From: Climacium dendroides
Taxonomy: Eukaryota; Streptophyta; Bryopsida; Hypnales; Climaciaceae
Assembly (NCBI GenBank): GCA_950106755.1
Contig: OX467082.1
Location: 5,394,001-5,458,000 of the forward strand
Reading direction: 5' to 3'
Length of the DNA: 64,000 bases
The notes under the pieces are model-generated. The model did not search any database. It had not been told where the DNA came from and saw nothing but the letters and a program-made list of their open reading frames with translations. A program made the position numbers and the translations under genes. Positions 34,906 through 46,420 of this stretch are shown here, one piece after another (positions within the stretch are counted from its first letter, which is position 1; each line of letters opens with the position of its first letter).

Positions 34906-35877
34906 CCCTAGACCGCCCAAGGGGACAGATTCTGGCCGTTCATAGTTTGGAAGTACAATTCAAAGTGCTGTAACTTTTGCATCCAATGACCAAATTTAGT
35001 AAAACTTGTTGGAAAAGTTGCGCATACTAGTCTAGTTTGTGTAGTAGAATTTCCAGATCAATCCAAGACAAATTGAGTTTGTGAAAGTCATTCAAAGTTC
35101 GCAGGTTCAGTTTGAGCTCAACACACTGCATTGTCATGGCTGCAACTTTGAAGGCTTGTATCTCCTTCATCCAATGTTTGTTTTCAATAAAATTTGTTGG
35201 ATTTTGTTCCTCTAGAAGTCTAGTTATTGTGGTAAAATTTTCATAGCAATCCAAGTTGTTTTGAATGCTTGGAAGCAATTCGAAGTTCAAAACCCTAACA
35301 TTTTTTGGTTAGTCTGCACTTCAGCAGCTTGTTACTTCTTCATACTGTGTCCAATTTCAAAACATTTTTTTGGGAAAGTTGCGCATATTTGCCTAGTTTG
35401 TGTGGCTAAAATTTGTGTTAATCAAAGAAGTAACAAGTGACTAAGAAGAATTTTAGTAGAAGTAGGTTCAGCCTTAGATGTGTTTTTTGCACCCTTTTGG
35501 GCAATTTTTTTGACATTTCAAAGTCGTTTTGCAAACACAATGAGTCACTTTCATGAATTTTTTTTCCACCAATGAATTTGTATGTTGATTTCAAAGAACA
35601 TTTTAGTTTAAAATTTTTTCATGTGAGTAGGTTTAGAAATCAAATTTCACCTCCAAATGTGTTTTTAGGAAAATTTCAGCATCTTTTTTCAACACTAAAA
35701 CATTATAATCTTTCAATCCGTGCAGTCAAATGACTCCAAATTTGATCCACATCATCCACAATATATACACTACAAGATCGTACAGTTGAGATTTTCATAC
35801 CTTAGCGAGATATAAACTTATAAGGCTTGAAAAGCAAGGATGTTTTCATACCCGAAACGGCCTTGGGCCTTCTAGAG
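34906..35877 (+). repeat. TTAA-bounded non-coding element, family F
   Basis: The left edge is TTAA (34,902-34,905) then CCCTAGACCGCCCAAGG. The right edge is CCTTGGGCCTTCTAGAG then TTAA (35,878-35,881). The reverse-complemented right end matches the left at about 13 of 17 positions. The interior contains at least three diverged modules of about 175 bp (near 34,972, 35,157 and 35,332). Each runs CTTTTGCATCCAATG or similar, AAATTTNGT, AAAACTT, GTCTAG, AATTTNC, CAATCCAA. It is 972 bp without useful coding capacity. Its right third resembles family A in layout. Confidence 0.6.
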
Positions 35878-35896
35878 TTAACTTAAACTTAAGATA

Positions 35897-36276
35897 TGTT
35901 CACACTTGGTGTTAGAGGCATTACAAAAAATTTCAGGCCTCTGGAGGGCCACAAGTTTTGACCCCCCGGTGCAATTATAGAGAAAATAAAATTGTTTTTT
36001 TATTATTTATTCTTTTTTAATGACAACAGCTGATGTGATACTATTGGTGCTATATCAGCACCACGTCAGGTTTTAGTATTTTTTTTTAAAATTCAAATTT
36101 TTTTATTTTTCCTGTACTTGCATTGCAGCATGCCGAAAATCAAAACCTTAACAGCCCTCCAGAGGTCTAAATTTTTTTGTAATGTGATGTTTTGTGATGA
36201 GAATAAGGTCCAAAAGTAGGTCTAAATTTGTTTCTAAGACTCTCATTAACAACGCTATTAACACCAAGTGAAACCA
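35897..36276. mobile_element. MITE with TA target duplication (mariner/Stowaway-type target)
   Basis: The left end TGTTCACACTTGGTGTTA and the reverse-complemented right end TGGTTTCACTTGGTGTTA match at 15 of 18 positions. TA flanks both ends (35,895-35,896; 36,277-36,278). A second internal inverted pair (AGGCCTCTGGAGGGC near 35,937; GCCCTCCAGAGGTCT near 36,155) extends the foldback. It is 380 bp, non-coding, and lies 15 bp after the family F element. The TA target suggests a mariner-type element, but the terminal motif is not the classical Stowaway one. Confidence 0.6.
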
Positions 36277-36278
36277 TA

Positions 36279-39200
36279 CTATATATTGTAGGCTTTCAAA
36301 ATGCAGTTAAAAAAACAGTCAACCCAAGAGTGTTGTGGTGATGGACTCTCTTGTTGGTGGCCGTCACTCGTTAAGCTTAGATAGAGAAGTAATTTCAACC
36401 ACCATTGGGTTGGTGCAAATTGAGAGAATGTTTATTTGAGGTCCATGACTCTTGAGAAGTAATGAGGTTTTTAATCACTTTTATCGAGTAGAAGTGTTCA
36501 TTACTACATAAATTTGCTATTTAGGTACTTTGGAAAAACTATTTATTAGCTCCCATATTTTTCAGAGATTCAAAAGTTTGAAAGAAGTCAATTGCAAAAA
36601 GAATGAAGATGTTTTGACAAGAAGTGAATTTTTTTAATTTTTCGAAGTTGAAATGTTAAACTTTGAATAGACCCTTGTTGGAGCATGAGTAAACCTTTGT
36701 TAGATCATGAGCTAATGTGTCTGCTTCCCAAGTGCACTACCATCGTGATAAAGGATTGTAAAGATTGTGGTAATAGACGTGATTCCAAGAGGATCACATT
36801 TCTTTTTAGAGTTGTGTACTTGTTCTACAAATCAAACCTACATGGAATTATAATTCTTTTATTAAAATTATAATTTATGTGAATTTTTGAAGTGGTCTAC
36901 CCTAAAATTACAAAATCACCTATAGAGTCGAGTCATAAATGTCCTATTAACAACCCACCTGTGCTAAATAGATATATGGAAAGGCACCTAGAATTTCACT
37001 CATAGAATTGTTATAAATTATTACATTATATATTTCAATACAATCATATTTAATCACATTGTTGGTTTATAAAATGCAAACTATGAGGCACAATTTCATC
37101 CATCAAGAATTTGGTCACATTTTCATTCAAACACATAGTCTTTCATTCATCTATTCTTCCTAAATCTTAAGGAAACCACAATATGTTGACTAAACTTGAT
37201 GAAACATTTTTGGTAGTGTTGCATTGCAATGGACTCCACTCTTGTTTTATTCAGGTGCACCTTGATATTGTGGGATGCATTGTATAAGATTATAGAGACA
37301 TGAGTAAGTGGCATAGATTTTACGAGAACATAAGGTAAGTGAGACATTGTAGTCAAAATTGTATTATTGGTGTGCATTTAGAACAATTACAATTTTTGCT
37401 CACAATGCATTCACTTCCCGCCTATATGATGCTAACAAAAGAGAGATTAAGATAAAACAAACCATTGTGCCCATAGTGGAAACCTAGGGAATGACCCCAT
37501 TGTGGATTTTTTTAGTATGTGAGATTTTGGCCACAATGCATGTCTTCCGTGACTATAATGGAGTGATGAGTAACCTCATTAGGAACTTCTAACTTTTCAA
37601 TGCGAAGGAATTGACTTTTAAGGCCTTACACGTTAAAAAATATTACGGCTACTTTAGGTGAACAAGATGAGCATCATGGATTCAAACGTGGTTGGTTCTA
37701 GGATAGTCTACAGACCCTTTTGGGCCATGATGCACTAAACACTTCAAAAATTCATAGCAAAATCATACATTGTAAAAAATATATATCCATAATTTCACTT
37801 TTTCTCACACTTCTCTTTATGTGGGAAAAAAAATTGAAAAATTTCAGCAACAACATAAAGCCAAACTCCTAATTCTGACCACAATGGGCTGTTGTACCAT
37901 AGTGGACTTGACAATTCCACCACCAGTCACTTTTGCACTTTTTTTTATTTTAAATTTTTTTTTTTTGCTGTTTTGGTTTGAAACTGGGGAAAGTAATAAC
38001 AAATGTTTAATGTAAGAGGTTGTAAATTTGTCTGTTACTTCCATTTCTCAAAAACCTCCAAACCTTCGGAGAGATATGATAAGTTAATAGGAGGAGTTCT
38101 GGACCTCCTCAATCATACAGTCGGTGGCCCATGTACTATGCACACTTACCCCAATATTAAGCTTCCGTGGCCCCCCATTTGGGGGGTAGATTCTCCGCAC
38201 TGTTTGCCAGGGGGTGTTTCATATTATGCATCACATTGGGGCGGGGTGAAGTGGCCCCCTCGCTCGCCCCTCCAAATCATTCCAAAGTGCAAGTAAAAAA
38301 CAAAATCCCCCCTGTTTTGTGCTTGGTTAATTTTGGGGCTTTTCGTTGTAAAATATGAATTCAAAATTTGCAAATTTTATTATGTGTCAAAACTAAAAAT
38401 TTGCAGCGTTTTTTTGGAAGGGATGAGTGAGGGGGTAGTTCACCCTAGCTTCATATAGCTAGTAACAAAAAGTAAAGTTAGGGGCATCAAGAAATGACAT
38501 AGCCATGTGACTTTGCACCCAAAAGATGCGAACACATCGTTCTTGTCTACTACCTTGACTCAAACACATTAGAAGAAATTTGATGCCTTAACAAGATCAT
38601 GAGTTGTTGAATAATGGGGAATATGGGAATTGAGCCACATTTGCAATTTAATGTGGGTGAGAATTTGTGACATTAGACAATATTAATTAATTGGTGTTTT
38701 TAAAATTAATTGATTGTTGTTTAAATATTTAAATATTTTGACATCAAGGACTTGTTCACAATAAGGAGAACAACTCTAAAACGGCCCTTCCTTGTCCTCA
38801 AATCTCCTCTAATGATCCAAGTCCATTGATGTGCTTAAAAAACCCTTCCTATGTAGTTGATCTAAATTGCAAAAAAAAAAATTTTGATTGAATCACCAAC
38901 ACTAGTTTCAAATACAATGCTTATATAATATGGAGTATAATAAATGGTATATAATATATGATATATTTTTAAGTATATGGAATATGTGGATGGTATACAA
39001 TATACATATATAATATATGGTATACAAATGTGGATATTGATATAGAACATGGTGCCATCTCATATCAATTGCAATGGCAACAACTTTCAAACAATTGTAA
39101 GTATGGGGCGTACAAAATGAATTTTACAAGCACATCGTGATTGTCAATTTATTTTAATTGGGAGATCGTGGTAGTTGTGCCACTATATACGCAAACTCAT

Positions 39201-41519
39201 CATATATTATCTTATAACACAATTAAGTGGACATCATTTTCAATTCCATACGGCTCCGAGGCTTGTATACCAATAATCATTACTAATTACAACGAGACAT
39301 AAATACTATTCCTGATAAAAATTATTGTTTTTGAATCTTATTGGCAATTGAATGAAGGATGCCAGGTGACTTAAAAGAATGCATTATTTGGACATTGTAT
39401 GAATGTGATATGAATTTTCAAAGTATTCATAATTTTGCTAACTAGCTTAAACCATTTCCTCTTGGAGATTGGAATAATCCCTCTAAAATCCTTGATACTA
39501 AAATTGAATTTAATCTACAAAGAGTCATTGTCTGGCTAAAGAGGTTTATTAATTGCATGAAGGCAAAGATTATAGAGATTTAGTCAACTAGGAGGTTGCA
39601 ATAATAGGGGGGGAACAAAAGGATCCCTTATCATTGGTTAATAATGCTACATTGCCTCAAGTGTACTAAAGAACAACACTAGACTCTAATAGACTTTCAT
39701 GTTGTGATTGTATACATATTTGATAATCAATATCTAGGAAAAAATGATGAGTTCTGGTTCAAATGTAGGTGTTGCATTTAAAAAAATGTTGATTCTAGGT
39801 TTAGGCAAATGTTATTGTATGATAGCTTCAAAAGGATAATAGAAATGTTGTGAAATTGGGACTCTTGAAAAAAAAAAGTACACCTAAACTTGTATAAATG
39901 TGAAAATTCCCCTTACTTTTATTAATTTATTAATCAATCCTTGAAGAATTATTATATTATTCATCAAAAAGTGAATGTATCATTTGAGTCCATGTAAAAG
40001 ATAAAAAAACTTTGGAGACTAGTATTTTGAAGCAATCTTAGGCCTCTAAACATGAATGAGCTTTAAGGGTGAATTCTTTATATTCAAAATTTAGTTTTGA
40101 TTTTTCCATGTCATACCACATTGCAATATAACAGCAAAACATGGAATTTTTTTTTTTTTTTAAAGTTTCAAGCCCATTACACATACACGCACAAACCCGT
40201 GGCAAAAAAAATGCACTCAATTTTGAGTGCGATTTTTTTTACGATGCTTTTTTACAGTACTAGCAACTTGGAAAGGGTACAACAATAGATGTAACCATAC
40301 AATGCATTACATGTGTCACTTTTTTCACAAAAAATAATATTTTTTTGTTCAAATCTGACCCAAACATAGGGGACTGTGCACTTACAATTGAATATCCAGA
40401 TCTCCTTGTAAGTTAAGTAAATTGCCATAGTCAGGTTATTCAGGTAATTTGTTGTTCCCATGAAGGAGATCAGCCGAATTCCCATTCGGGTGAGAACAAT
40501 GAATGGGGAGTATTGGCATTTAGTTACAAGTTAGCTGGCTAAAATCTAGAATTTCCGAATTGAGTTAAAAAAATTTGGAAAAAATTAAATCATTTTAGAG
40601 GAAAATAAGAGAATATTCTTTATTTTCTTAAAGCCTAGCAAAGAGTATATTCTAGACAACTGGTTGATCAAAGAAAATGTAGGATCTTAGCCAGTTGAGT
40701 TAATTTTTTTTCCCAAGATTGTAGGTTTGAAGATTTTCATGTGAAAGTACTGACAGTAACATTGAAGCTATGTAAGGTATTATAGTCCATCATGGGCAAA
40801 ATTAGGAGATTGACTTCATGCTATGGTTGAAATTAAATTCTTTTTTCTTATATAAAGACAAATGTGAGAAACAACAGGAGCAAAAAGGGACTTTTGTTCA
40901 TAATGGATTCTTCTATTTTTTTGTAACTCCCAAAACCAAGTCTATGTAGGGATTCCAAATTGAGAGTTGGAGATGGGCGAGAGTTTCCATCTCCGTGTGT
41001 AAAATCTGCTAGAGTAGAGCACCTACTTAGATTACCAAATGTTATGAAATTTACTCTCCCCAATAAAATATACAACCTCTTTCCAACAAGGGCCCCATTT
41101 GCATGAGAGAGAGGGTGACCTATTTTCATGAATGAGGAAATATGATGTGGTTTAGCAACTTCATTGTTGAGTGAAAAATAACACATTTAGGTGTTAATGA
41201 AGTTGCTACGTCTAGTTTTATGTTTTGTGTTTTTCATTGAAATGAAATTTGTCTATACATTGAAAACAAGTTAGATTGTAATCTACACTTCCTTAAAAAG
41301 TTTAGTAATTTCAAACTTTATGAAAAATTAGCAAAAAATAGTGCAATCTTTATTACTTCTATTCCTTGACCAGAGAAATTTATATCCCACCACCACCATC
41401 ACTCACTCAATCAAACATGTGCTTAAAATGATCAACATTGCTGAAAATAGGTCGTATACCTTAACACGATGATCTCCGTTGCACCTATCAAATTTTTTTT
41501 CGGGGGGGGGGGGAGAACA
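36279..41519. other. Gene-poor AT-rich region
   Basis: I see no gene of recognisable family. A short GC-rich island at 38,165-38,290 (GGCCCCCCATTTGGGGGG and neighbouring C-runs) and an AT-only tract at 38,920-39,030 interrupt it. Open frames are short, overlapping and AT-biased. Much of it is probably old repeat DNA without surviving boundaries. Confidence 0.45.
38920..39030. repeat. AT-rich tract of TATA-type near-repeats
   Basis: Short near-repeats of TATATAATATATG, GGTATACAA and ATATGGTATA crowd this stretch. It is low complexity and shows no coding or promoter context. Confidence 0.7.
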
Positions 41520-41690
41520 ATGAGCATTATAGTGAAGGCACCCATAACTGATCAAATAAGGAATTGGGGACATGATGATGAGCAATGGAAGGTGAAGTCA
41601 AATTTGCACAAGGTTCAACGACATGAATGACAGGGATTGCAAAAAAGTTTGGTAATTTTCACACTGAACGTGAAATCACTGTGATTTTCG
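41520..41690 (+). repeat. Dispersed duplicate of the 50.13-50.42 kb segment (empty site)
   Basis: The sequence TTATA(G/A)TGAAGGCACCCAT(A/G)ACTGATCAAAT, then GACATGAT, then CAGGGATTGCAAAAAA recurs at 50,137-50,420. This copy lacks the 100-bp insertion seen there. It lies just after a run of guanines at 41,500. It is non-coding. Confidence 0.65.
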
Positions 41691-43344
41691 AAAGGCCAAA
41701 GTACATGTCGACCCATGGCCAATGCTCAGAGTCGTCCAAAACTGCTCAGTGCTCACTAGTACCAGATTGGAGGCTATTTACAGTGGCACAGAAAACAAGG
41801 CATGCTGTAATTCTTGTGACAGCCAATCAAACAAGGAAGCTTCTTGTAACCTTTTTTAAAATATTCAAAAAAAAGAAGTCAGAAATGAATCCCAGCCTCT
41901 CCCAATTTAACACACCCTATTGATTGCTCATGGGTCTGGTTAAGTAGGAATGGGTACCTCTCCCATAAAAGGAGAAAAAGAGAGATCAATGACGGAGGTT
42001 CAGTTCAGTAAATTAATGCGGTTTGTTTGTGTGTAATGAATGAGCAGAGGAGTCAGTACATGTGTAAGTTGTGAAAGAACTTCAATTCCATGATTTTCTC
42101 ATCATGCTGGCCTTTGCAGCGTTTCATTGAAGTAATTATTCAACCTTCAGGAAGTTAACTTATTGATGCCCCGGTCGGTTGGTTGTTAAATCATTCTGTA
42201 GTACCCTCAATCAACTCACCTGCGATACGATACAGTGCTTATGTAGTGACGGCTGGATAGGCATGTGCAGCCTGTGAAATAACCATTCTAAGTCGCCTTT
42301 CTCACAGGCTTCTGTGGACATAATGATTTTTAGCTCATTTTTTAGAGAAAGAAAAATAGGTGCAGAACACAACACAAGTGGTTTTCGTATTTTTCCAAGC
42401 ATTTTTGAATTATTTATGAATTTTCAAAGATTCGGGTCATAGGCACCAATTTGTGACCACAGCTGTCCCAAAATCTGTCTCCTTCAGTGTGTGTTTTTTG
42501 GAACAGTAGAGGCTTGCATGCCCTCACACTACAGTAGTGGAGGGATTAGTTCAGATAGGCTAAAATCGTTTGACAGTAGCGACAAATCGCCAGAAAAAAA
42601 AACCTGGTCTCCTTCTGACTTATAAAGAAATGTGCAAACAATTTTTTCTGAATTCATTAATAGACCAAAGAGGTCCATTCAAGGATCACCTCGCATCCAC
42701 TCTACAACTACCTACAGGATGGTCTAAAGAAGAGGGGTGCTTTAAGGTCATACTACCTTAAGCTTAACTGAAAGAGTCAAAGTGTCAATTGGCATGAAAA
42801 GTGGAGTAGGATTTTTTCACTACTTTTGTAATGATTTTTCTAAATTTATTTTTGAATAGATACGGAGTTTGTTCTAAGACAAGTCAAAAAACAAATGGGC
42901 GAATAGTAATATGTATCCAATATTTAACTTCATTTTTTAACAATTAAAAATGCTAAAGTAAATTTTATATGATTTTTTAAAGTGATTTAGTTATAAAAAT
43001 AATATCAATTATAAAATACTTAAAATAGTATGGTTTGGAAAAAAATGAAATTGATAGTGATAAACATCATGGTATAATTAATACACTTCATGAGTTTACA
43101 CTAAGAGAAATTTGATAGAAAAGTTCAAAAGTGGTGTATTTTGAGCTTTCAAAGAAGCACAAAAACTAAAGTTTTAACAATTTTGGAAAAAAATTTAAAA
43201 TGGGATTAAGAGTAAATTATTGAAACTACATTTTCCTAGTCAAGCATAAAAGACATTTAAATCGAGAATTACGAGAAATTTTTATTAGACTTTTTATCAT
43301 GCTCTTTAGATTTGGTTTGTCCCCTTGGAGGACTCTTAAAGGTT
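41691..43344. other. Gene-poor region
   Basis: No gene is recognised. Composition is mixed to about 42,780, then strongly AT-rich up to the family A copy at 43,345. I see no element ends. Confidence 0.4.
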
Positions 43345-44145
43345 TGGGTAGGTATTTATGATCTCAATTTTTGTCAAGATTTTTAAAATATTTTTTAGAT
43401 AAAGAAGTGATTGGTTTTCAGGGAGTATAATTTGTATTTTAATAGTTGCCCAAGAGCAAAAATTATGCCACAATAAGCCCAAAATAGGCAAAGGCAAGGA
43501 ACAAAAAATCCTACAAATGCTTAAAATATGTATATATAGAAAGACTTGATTCATTCCACTTGGATAAGTAATCTGAAAGTTATGAAGCTTCTTGTTTTGT
43601 GGATAACTTTAGCAAATTTTTGAGAAATAATGTATTAGACTCATTTTTTTAAACTCGATTTTAACAATTTTTCTAAAATATAAATTGCACATAGCTTAGT
43701 TTGCTTTCTAAAATAACCTCACCAATAGGATTAGTATATTTCAATTCCATCTTAAAGCTATCAAAAATTTAGATTTTCCTTCAATTTTGTACCTATTTCA
43801 ACTTCACAATTTTTTCAAGAATGGAAATTACAAGGGACAAGAGTGAATTTCTAAATCCCGAACTCTCAATTCAATTCTCCAAAGATTGGAAATCAACCTT
43901 ATAATGTAGTTAGGTTAAGAGCAAAATAATATTTTAACTTTACTTTAAACGCTTATATATCTTGTGATCAATATGATAAAACTTTTGGAAATTTCTTCTA
44001 AATATTTTCATACTAGCCTAGTGCATGATTGTATGGTTGAATATGCAAAAGAAACAAATGTACAAAAAATTTGTGGTTTACATTGACAATATCAATTTTC
44101 GAATGGTTTTTGATTAAAAAAAATTACCTTGAGACTTTAGTAAAA
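43345..44145 (+). repeat. Interspersed repeat family A, copy 3
   Basis: The landmarks of copy 1 occur in the same order: 'tgatctcaatttttg' (43,359), 'agcaaaaattatgccac' (43,456), 'gattcattccacttggat' (43,548), 'cctcaccaataggatta' (43,715), 'aatggaaattacaag' (43,818) and 'ttgagactttagtaa' (44,128). The middle absent from copy 2 is present. The right terminus is decayed and no longer reads TTAA. It is followed at 44,208-44,330 by a piece of family G, as after copy 1. Confidence 0.7.
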
Positions 44146-46204
44146 ATAGACATTCTAAACCCTAATCCTTTCCTAAACCCTAAATTTTACTTTGAATTTA
44201 AATTAGAAGTACCTATGTATCACAACCCCTTTGTGATGGCTTTATAGGGTGATCTTTTGTTGACAACACTTGGATGCATACTTCATTGAAAAAACATTCT
44301 TTATTTGTATCTTCTTGTCCATTTATCTCTTTTCCCTGTTTGATTAGGGAGAAGTGCGAAAGCTAATAATAATAGGTGAGTCTATGAGATTGGAATGCGT
44401 CTAAATGAAAAATCAACATTTATATTGAATAAAATATTCATTTTAGTTAATTTTTTTGGCATTCATCTTCATTCTTATGTTTTGCACACATTGAGTACAA
44501 TTTCTCAACAAATTTTCCATATTATTTGTTTGAAATGCTTAAATGATAAAAAAAATAGGAACCTCTACCATAAACAAAAAACATATTAATTTATACCTTA
44601 AGTTAGGATGTTTATTTGTTTTGTTTGTGACATTGAGATCTCTTGGACCATACATCCTCCAGTCATGTGCATGGTATTGTCGGAAAGCTCTTTACAAAGA
44701 AGGGTGCATGAACTTTGTTTCATAATGTTTAGATCTACAACCAAAAAGATATTGGACTTCAAAGTTTTATGAGTAAAAAAAATTAAAAGGTTAAATAAAT
44801 GTTATCTTACTTTTCTTTTCTTTTTTGAACAATTTTACTTTTCTTTTGACTATGGCAACAACACACAACACTCTAGTCCTCAATAACCTCTAAATTCATA
44901 TATGGTCACTTCAAAATTTTAGACTTGTTTTGGTATGGGCAATTAAATTCCTTTGACCAATTTAAAACTTTTTATGGACAGTATTGAAAGTTAACTATTC
45001 GAAGCTTTTATTTTTCATTGAAAAATGTATATGTTTGATTTTTGAGAGGTCCTCAAAATCTACAAGCTTTATGTACCATTCGTGGAAGAATAAATCTTGT
45101 AGATTTTACTCAATTTCCCGACTTTGATTAGAACTTGCCAATTTCACTTGACGTGAGATCTAAAATATTGTATGTATCCATTTGCTTTGAACATGGTTTA
45201 AATGGAAAGTCAGTAAAGTGCTTTTATGATTTTCACAATTGAAAATTCAAACTTGTAAGTGTTGATTTGGAGTTATTTGCAATTTATACTTTTAAAAACA
45301 AATTCCATTTCAGCAGTTGTAAGGTGGATTGTATAATGAGTTTGACAGCTCTTCATGTGAAATTAAGTATTTTGAAAGTGCATTTTAGTGTATTATCACT
45401 ATTTGTAGTTGTTTATGTCACCTCCCATTCCAAAAAACTTTTATATGCATTTTTTTGGAAACATTGTGGGAAAGGCAAACATACTAAAAATTGAATGCAT
45501 ACATTTCTCTTGTTATAATCTCACAACTCCTATACAAATTCACACTCAAAATTGATAAGCATACTAATGAGCAAGCTCTTTAAACATCTATACAGTCAAA
45601 TTTTGAAAGAAAAAAAAGAAGTTTGCTTCGTTGGGGATAACTATAAACCCATGAGCCCATACTCTTTTTTTCATAGAAAAAAAACACTCTTGAAAAGGCT
45701 TAGACATGTAGGGGTTAAGTTAGCAATGAGCAAAGTTGGGCTGTACAGAGAAACAATTATAGTCAATCAACTCAATCCTCATTTGTATCAATAAAAAATC
45801 GCCGAAAATGAAAACGAACTGAAAATTTGTTTCAAAAAACAAAAGTAATTAATTATATAATGGAATTTGTCCGTTTGTTAAAGTTTGTTAAAGTTTAAAA
45901 AACAAACTGAAAATCTTTTTTTTTATAAATTTTTAAAAAGAATGTCACGAAGATCCCATTTCCAATTATGTTACATAATTGAATTTCTATTCTTATGCGT
46001 TCAAACTTGTCTTATGCTTGATACAGAGCAGGAAACAGCTCATAATTGGCTTAGTTAGAGACATCTATATTTTATTTCTTTTTTCTTTTCCTTTTCTTTT
46101 TCTTTTTTTGAAAAAGCCAGTAACACCCAATCTTAGATACAGATTTCATCTTTGTGAGATGAACCCAAAAAGGAAAATTACGAAAAGTGCATTGTAACAA
46201 GTCA
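44146..46204. other. AT-rich repeat-derived DNA
   Basis: The left end continues family G and includes a few telomere-like CCCTAAA units near 44,157-44,185. The remainder has no recognised gene. GTAGGGG followed by TTAA at about 45,710 may be a surviving right end of another TTAA-type element. Confidence 0.4.
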
Positions 46205-46420
46205 CCAATGTTCGGAAAAAACCCGGCAGTTAGTTCAAAGTTAGCCGGAGGAATTGGGAAAAAACCCGGTTGCAATTTGAAAACATCGGCAAAAAAACGG
46301 TGCAAAAATCTATAAAAATTTCTATTTTGAGTAAAAAATAGAGAAAATAACCGGACTCAGTTCTGGAAAAAACGGTTCAATATGAGAATTGAGGGAAATT
46401 AGCCAGTAAAAGTCAAAAAG
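46205..46420 (+). mobile_element. hAT-like terminal fragment with clustered AAAAAACGG motifs
   Basis: The stretch opens CAATGTTCGGAAAAAACCCG and then carries repeated AAAAAACCCGG, AAAAAAACGG, AACCGG and AAAAAACGG motifs on both strands within about 200 bp. hAT transposons such as maize Ac begin with CA(G)... and carry dense subterminal AAACGG transposase-binding sites. I infer a hAT-derived end. No matching opposite end or 8-bp target duplication was found, and there is no transposase frame. Confidence 0.4.

Noticed and set aside
38165..38290. GC-rich island with GGCCCCCC and GGGGGG palindromes as a promoter
   Set aside because: No gene follows on either strand. It is more likely a repeat remnant.
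46069..46108. Lysine/arginine-rich minus-strand peptide ending KKKKRKRKKK
   Set aside because: It is the translation of a pyrimidine-rich TTTTC microsatellite, not a gene.
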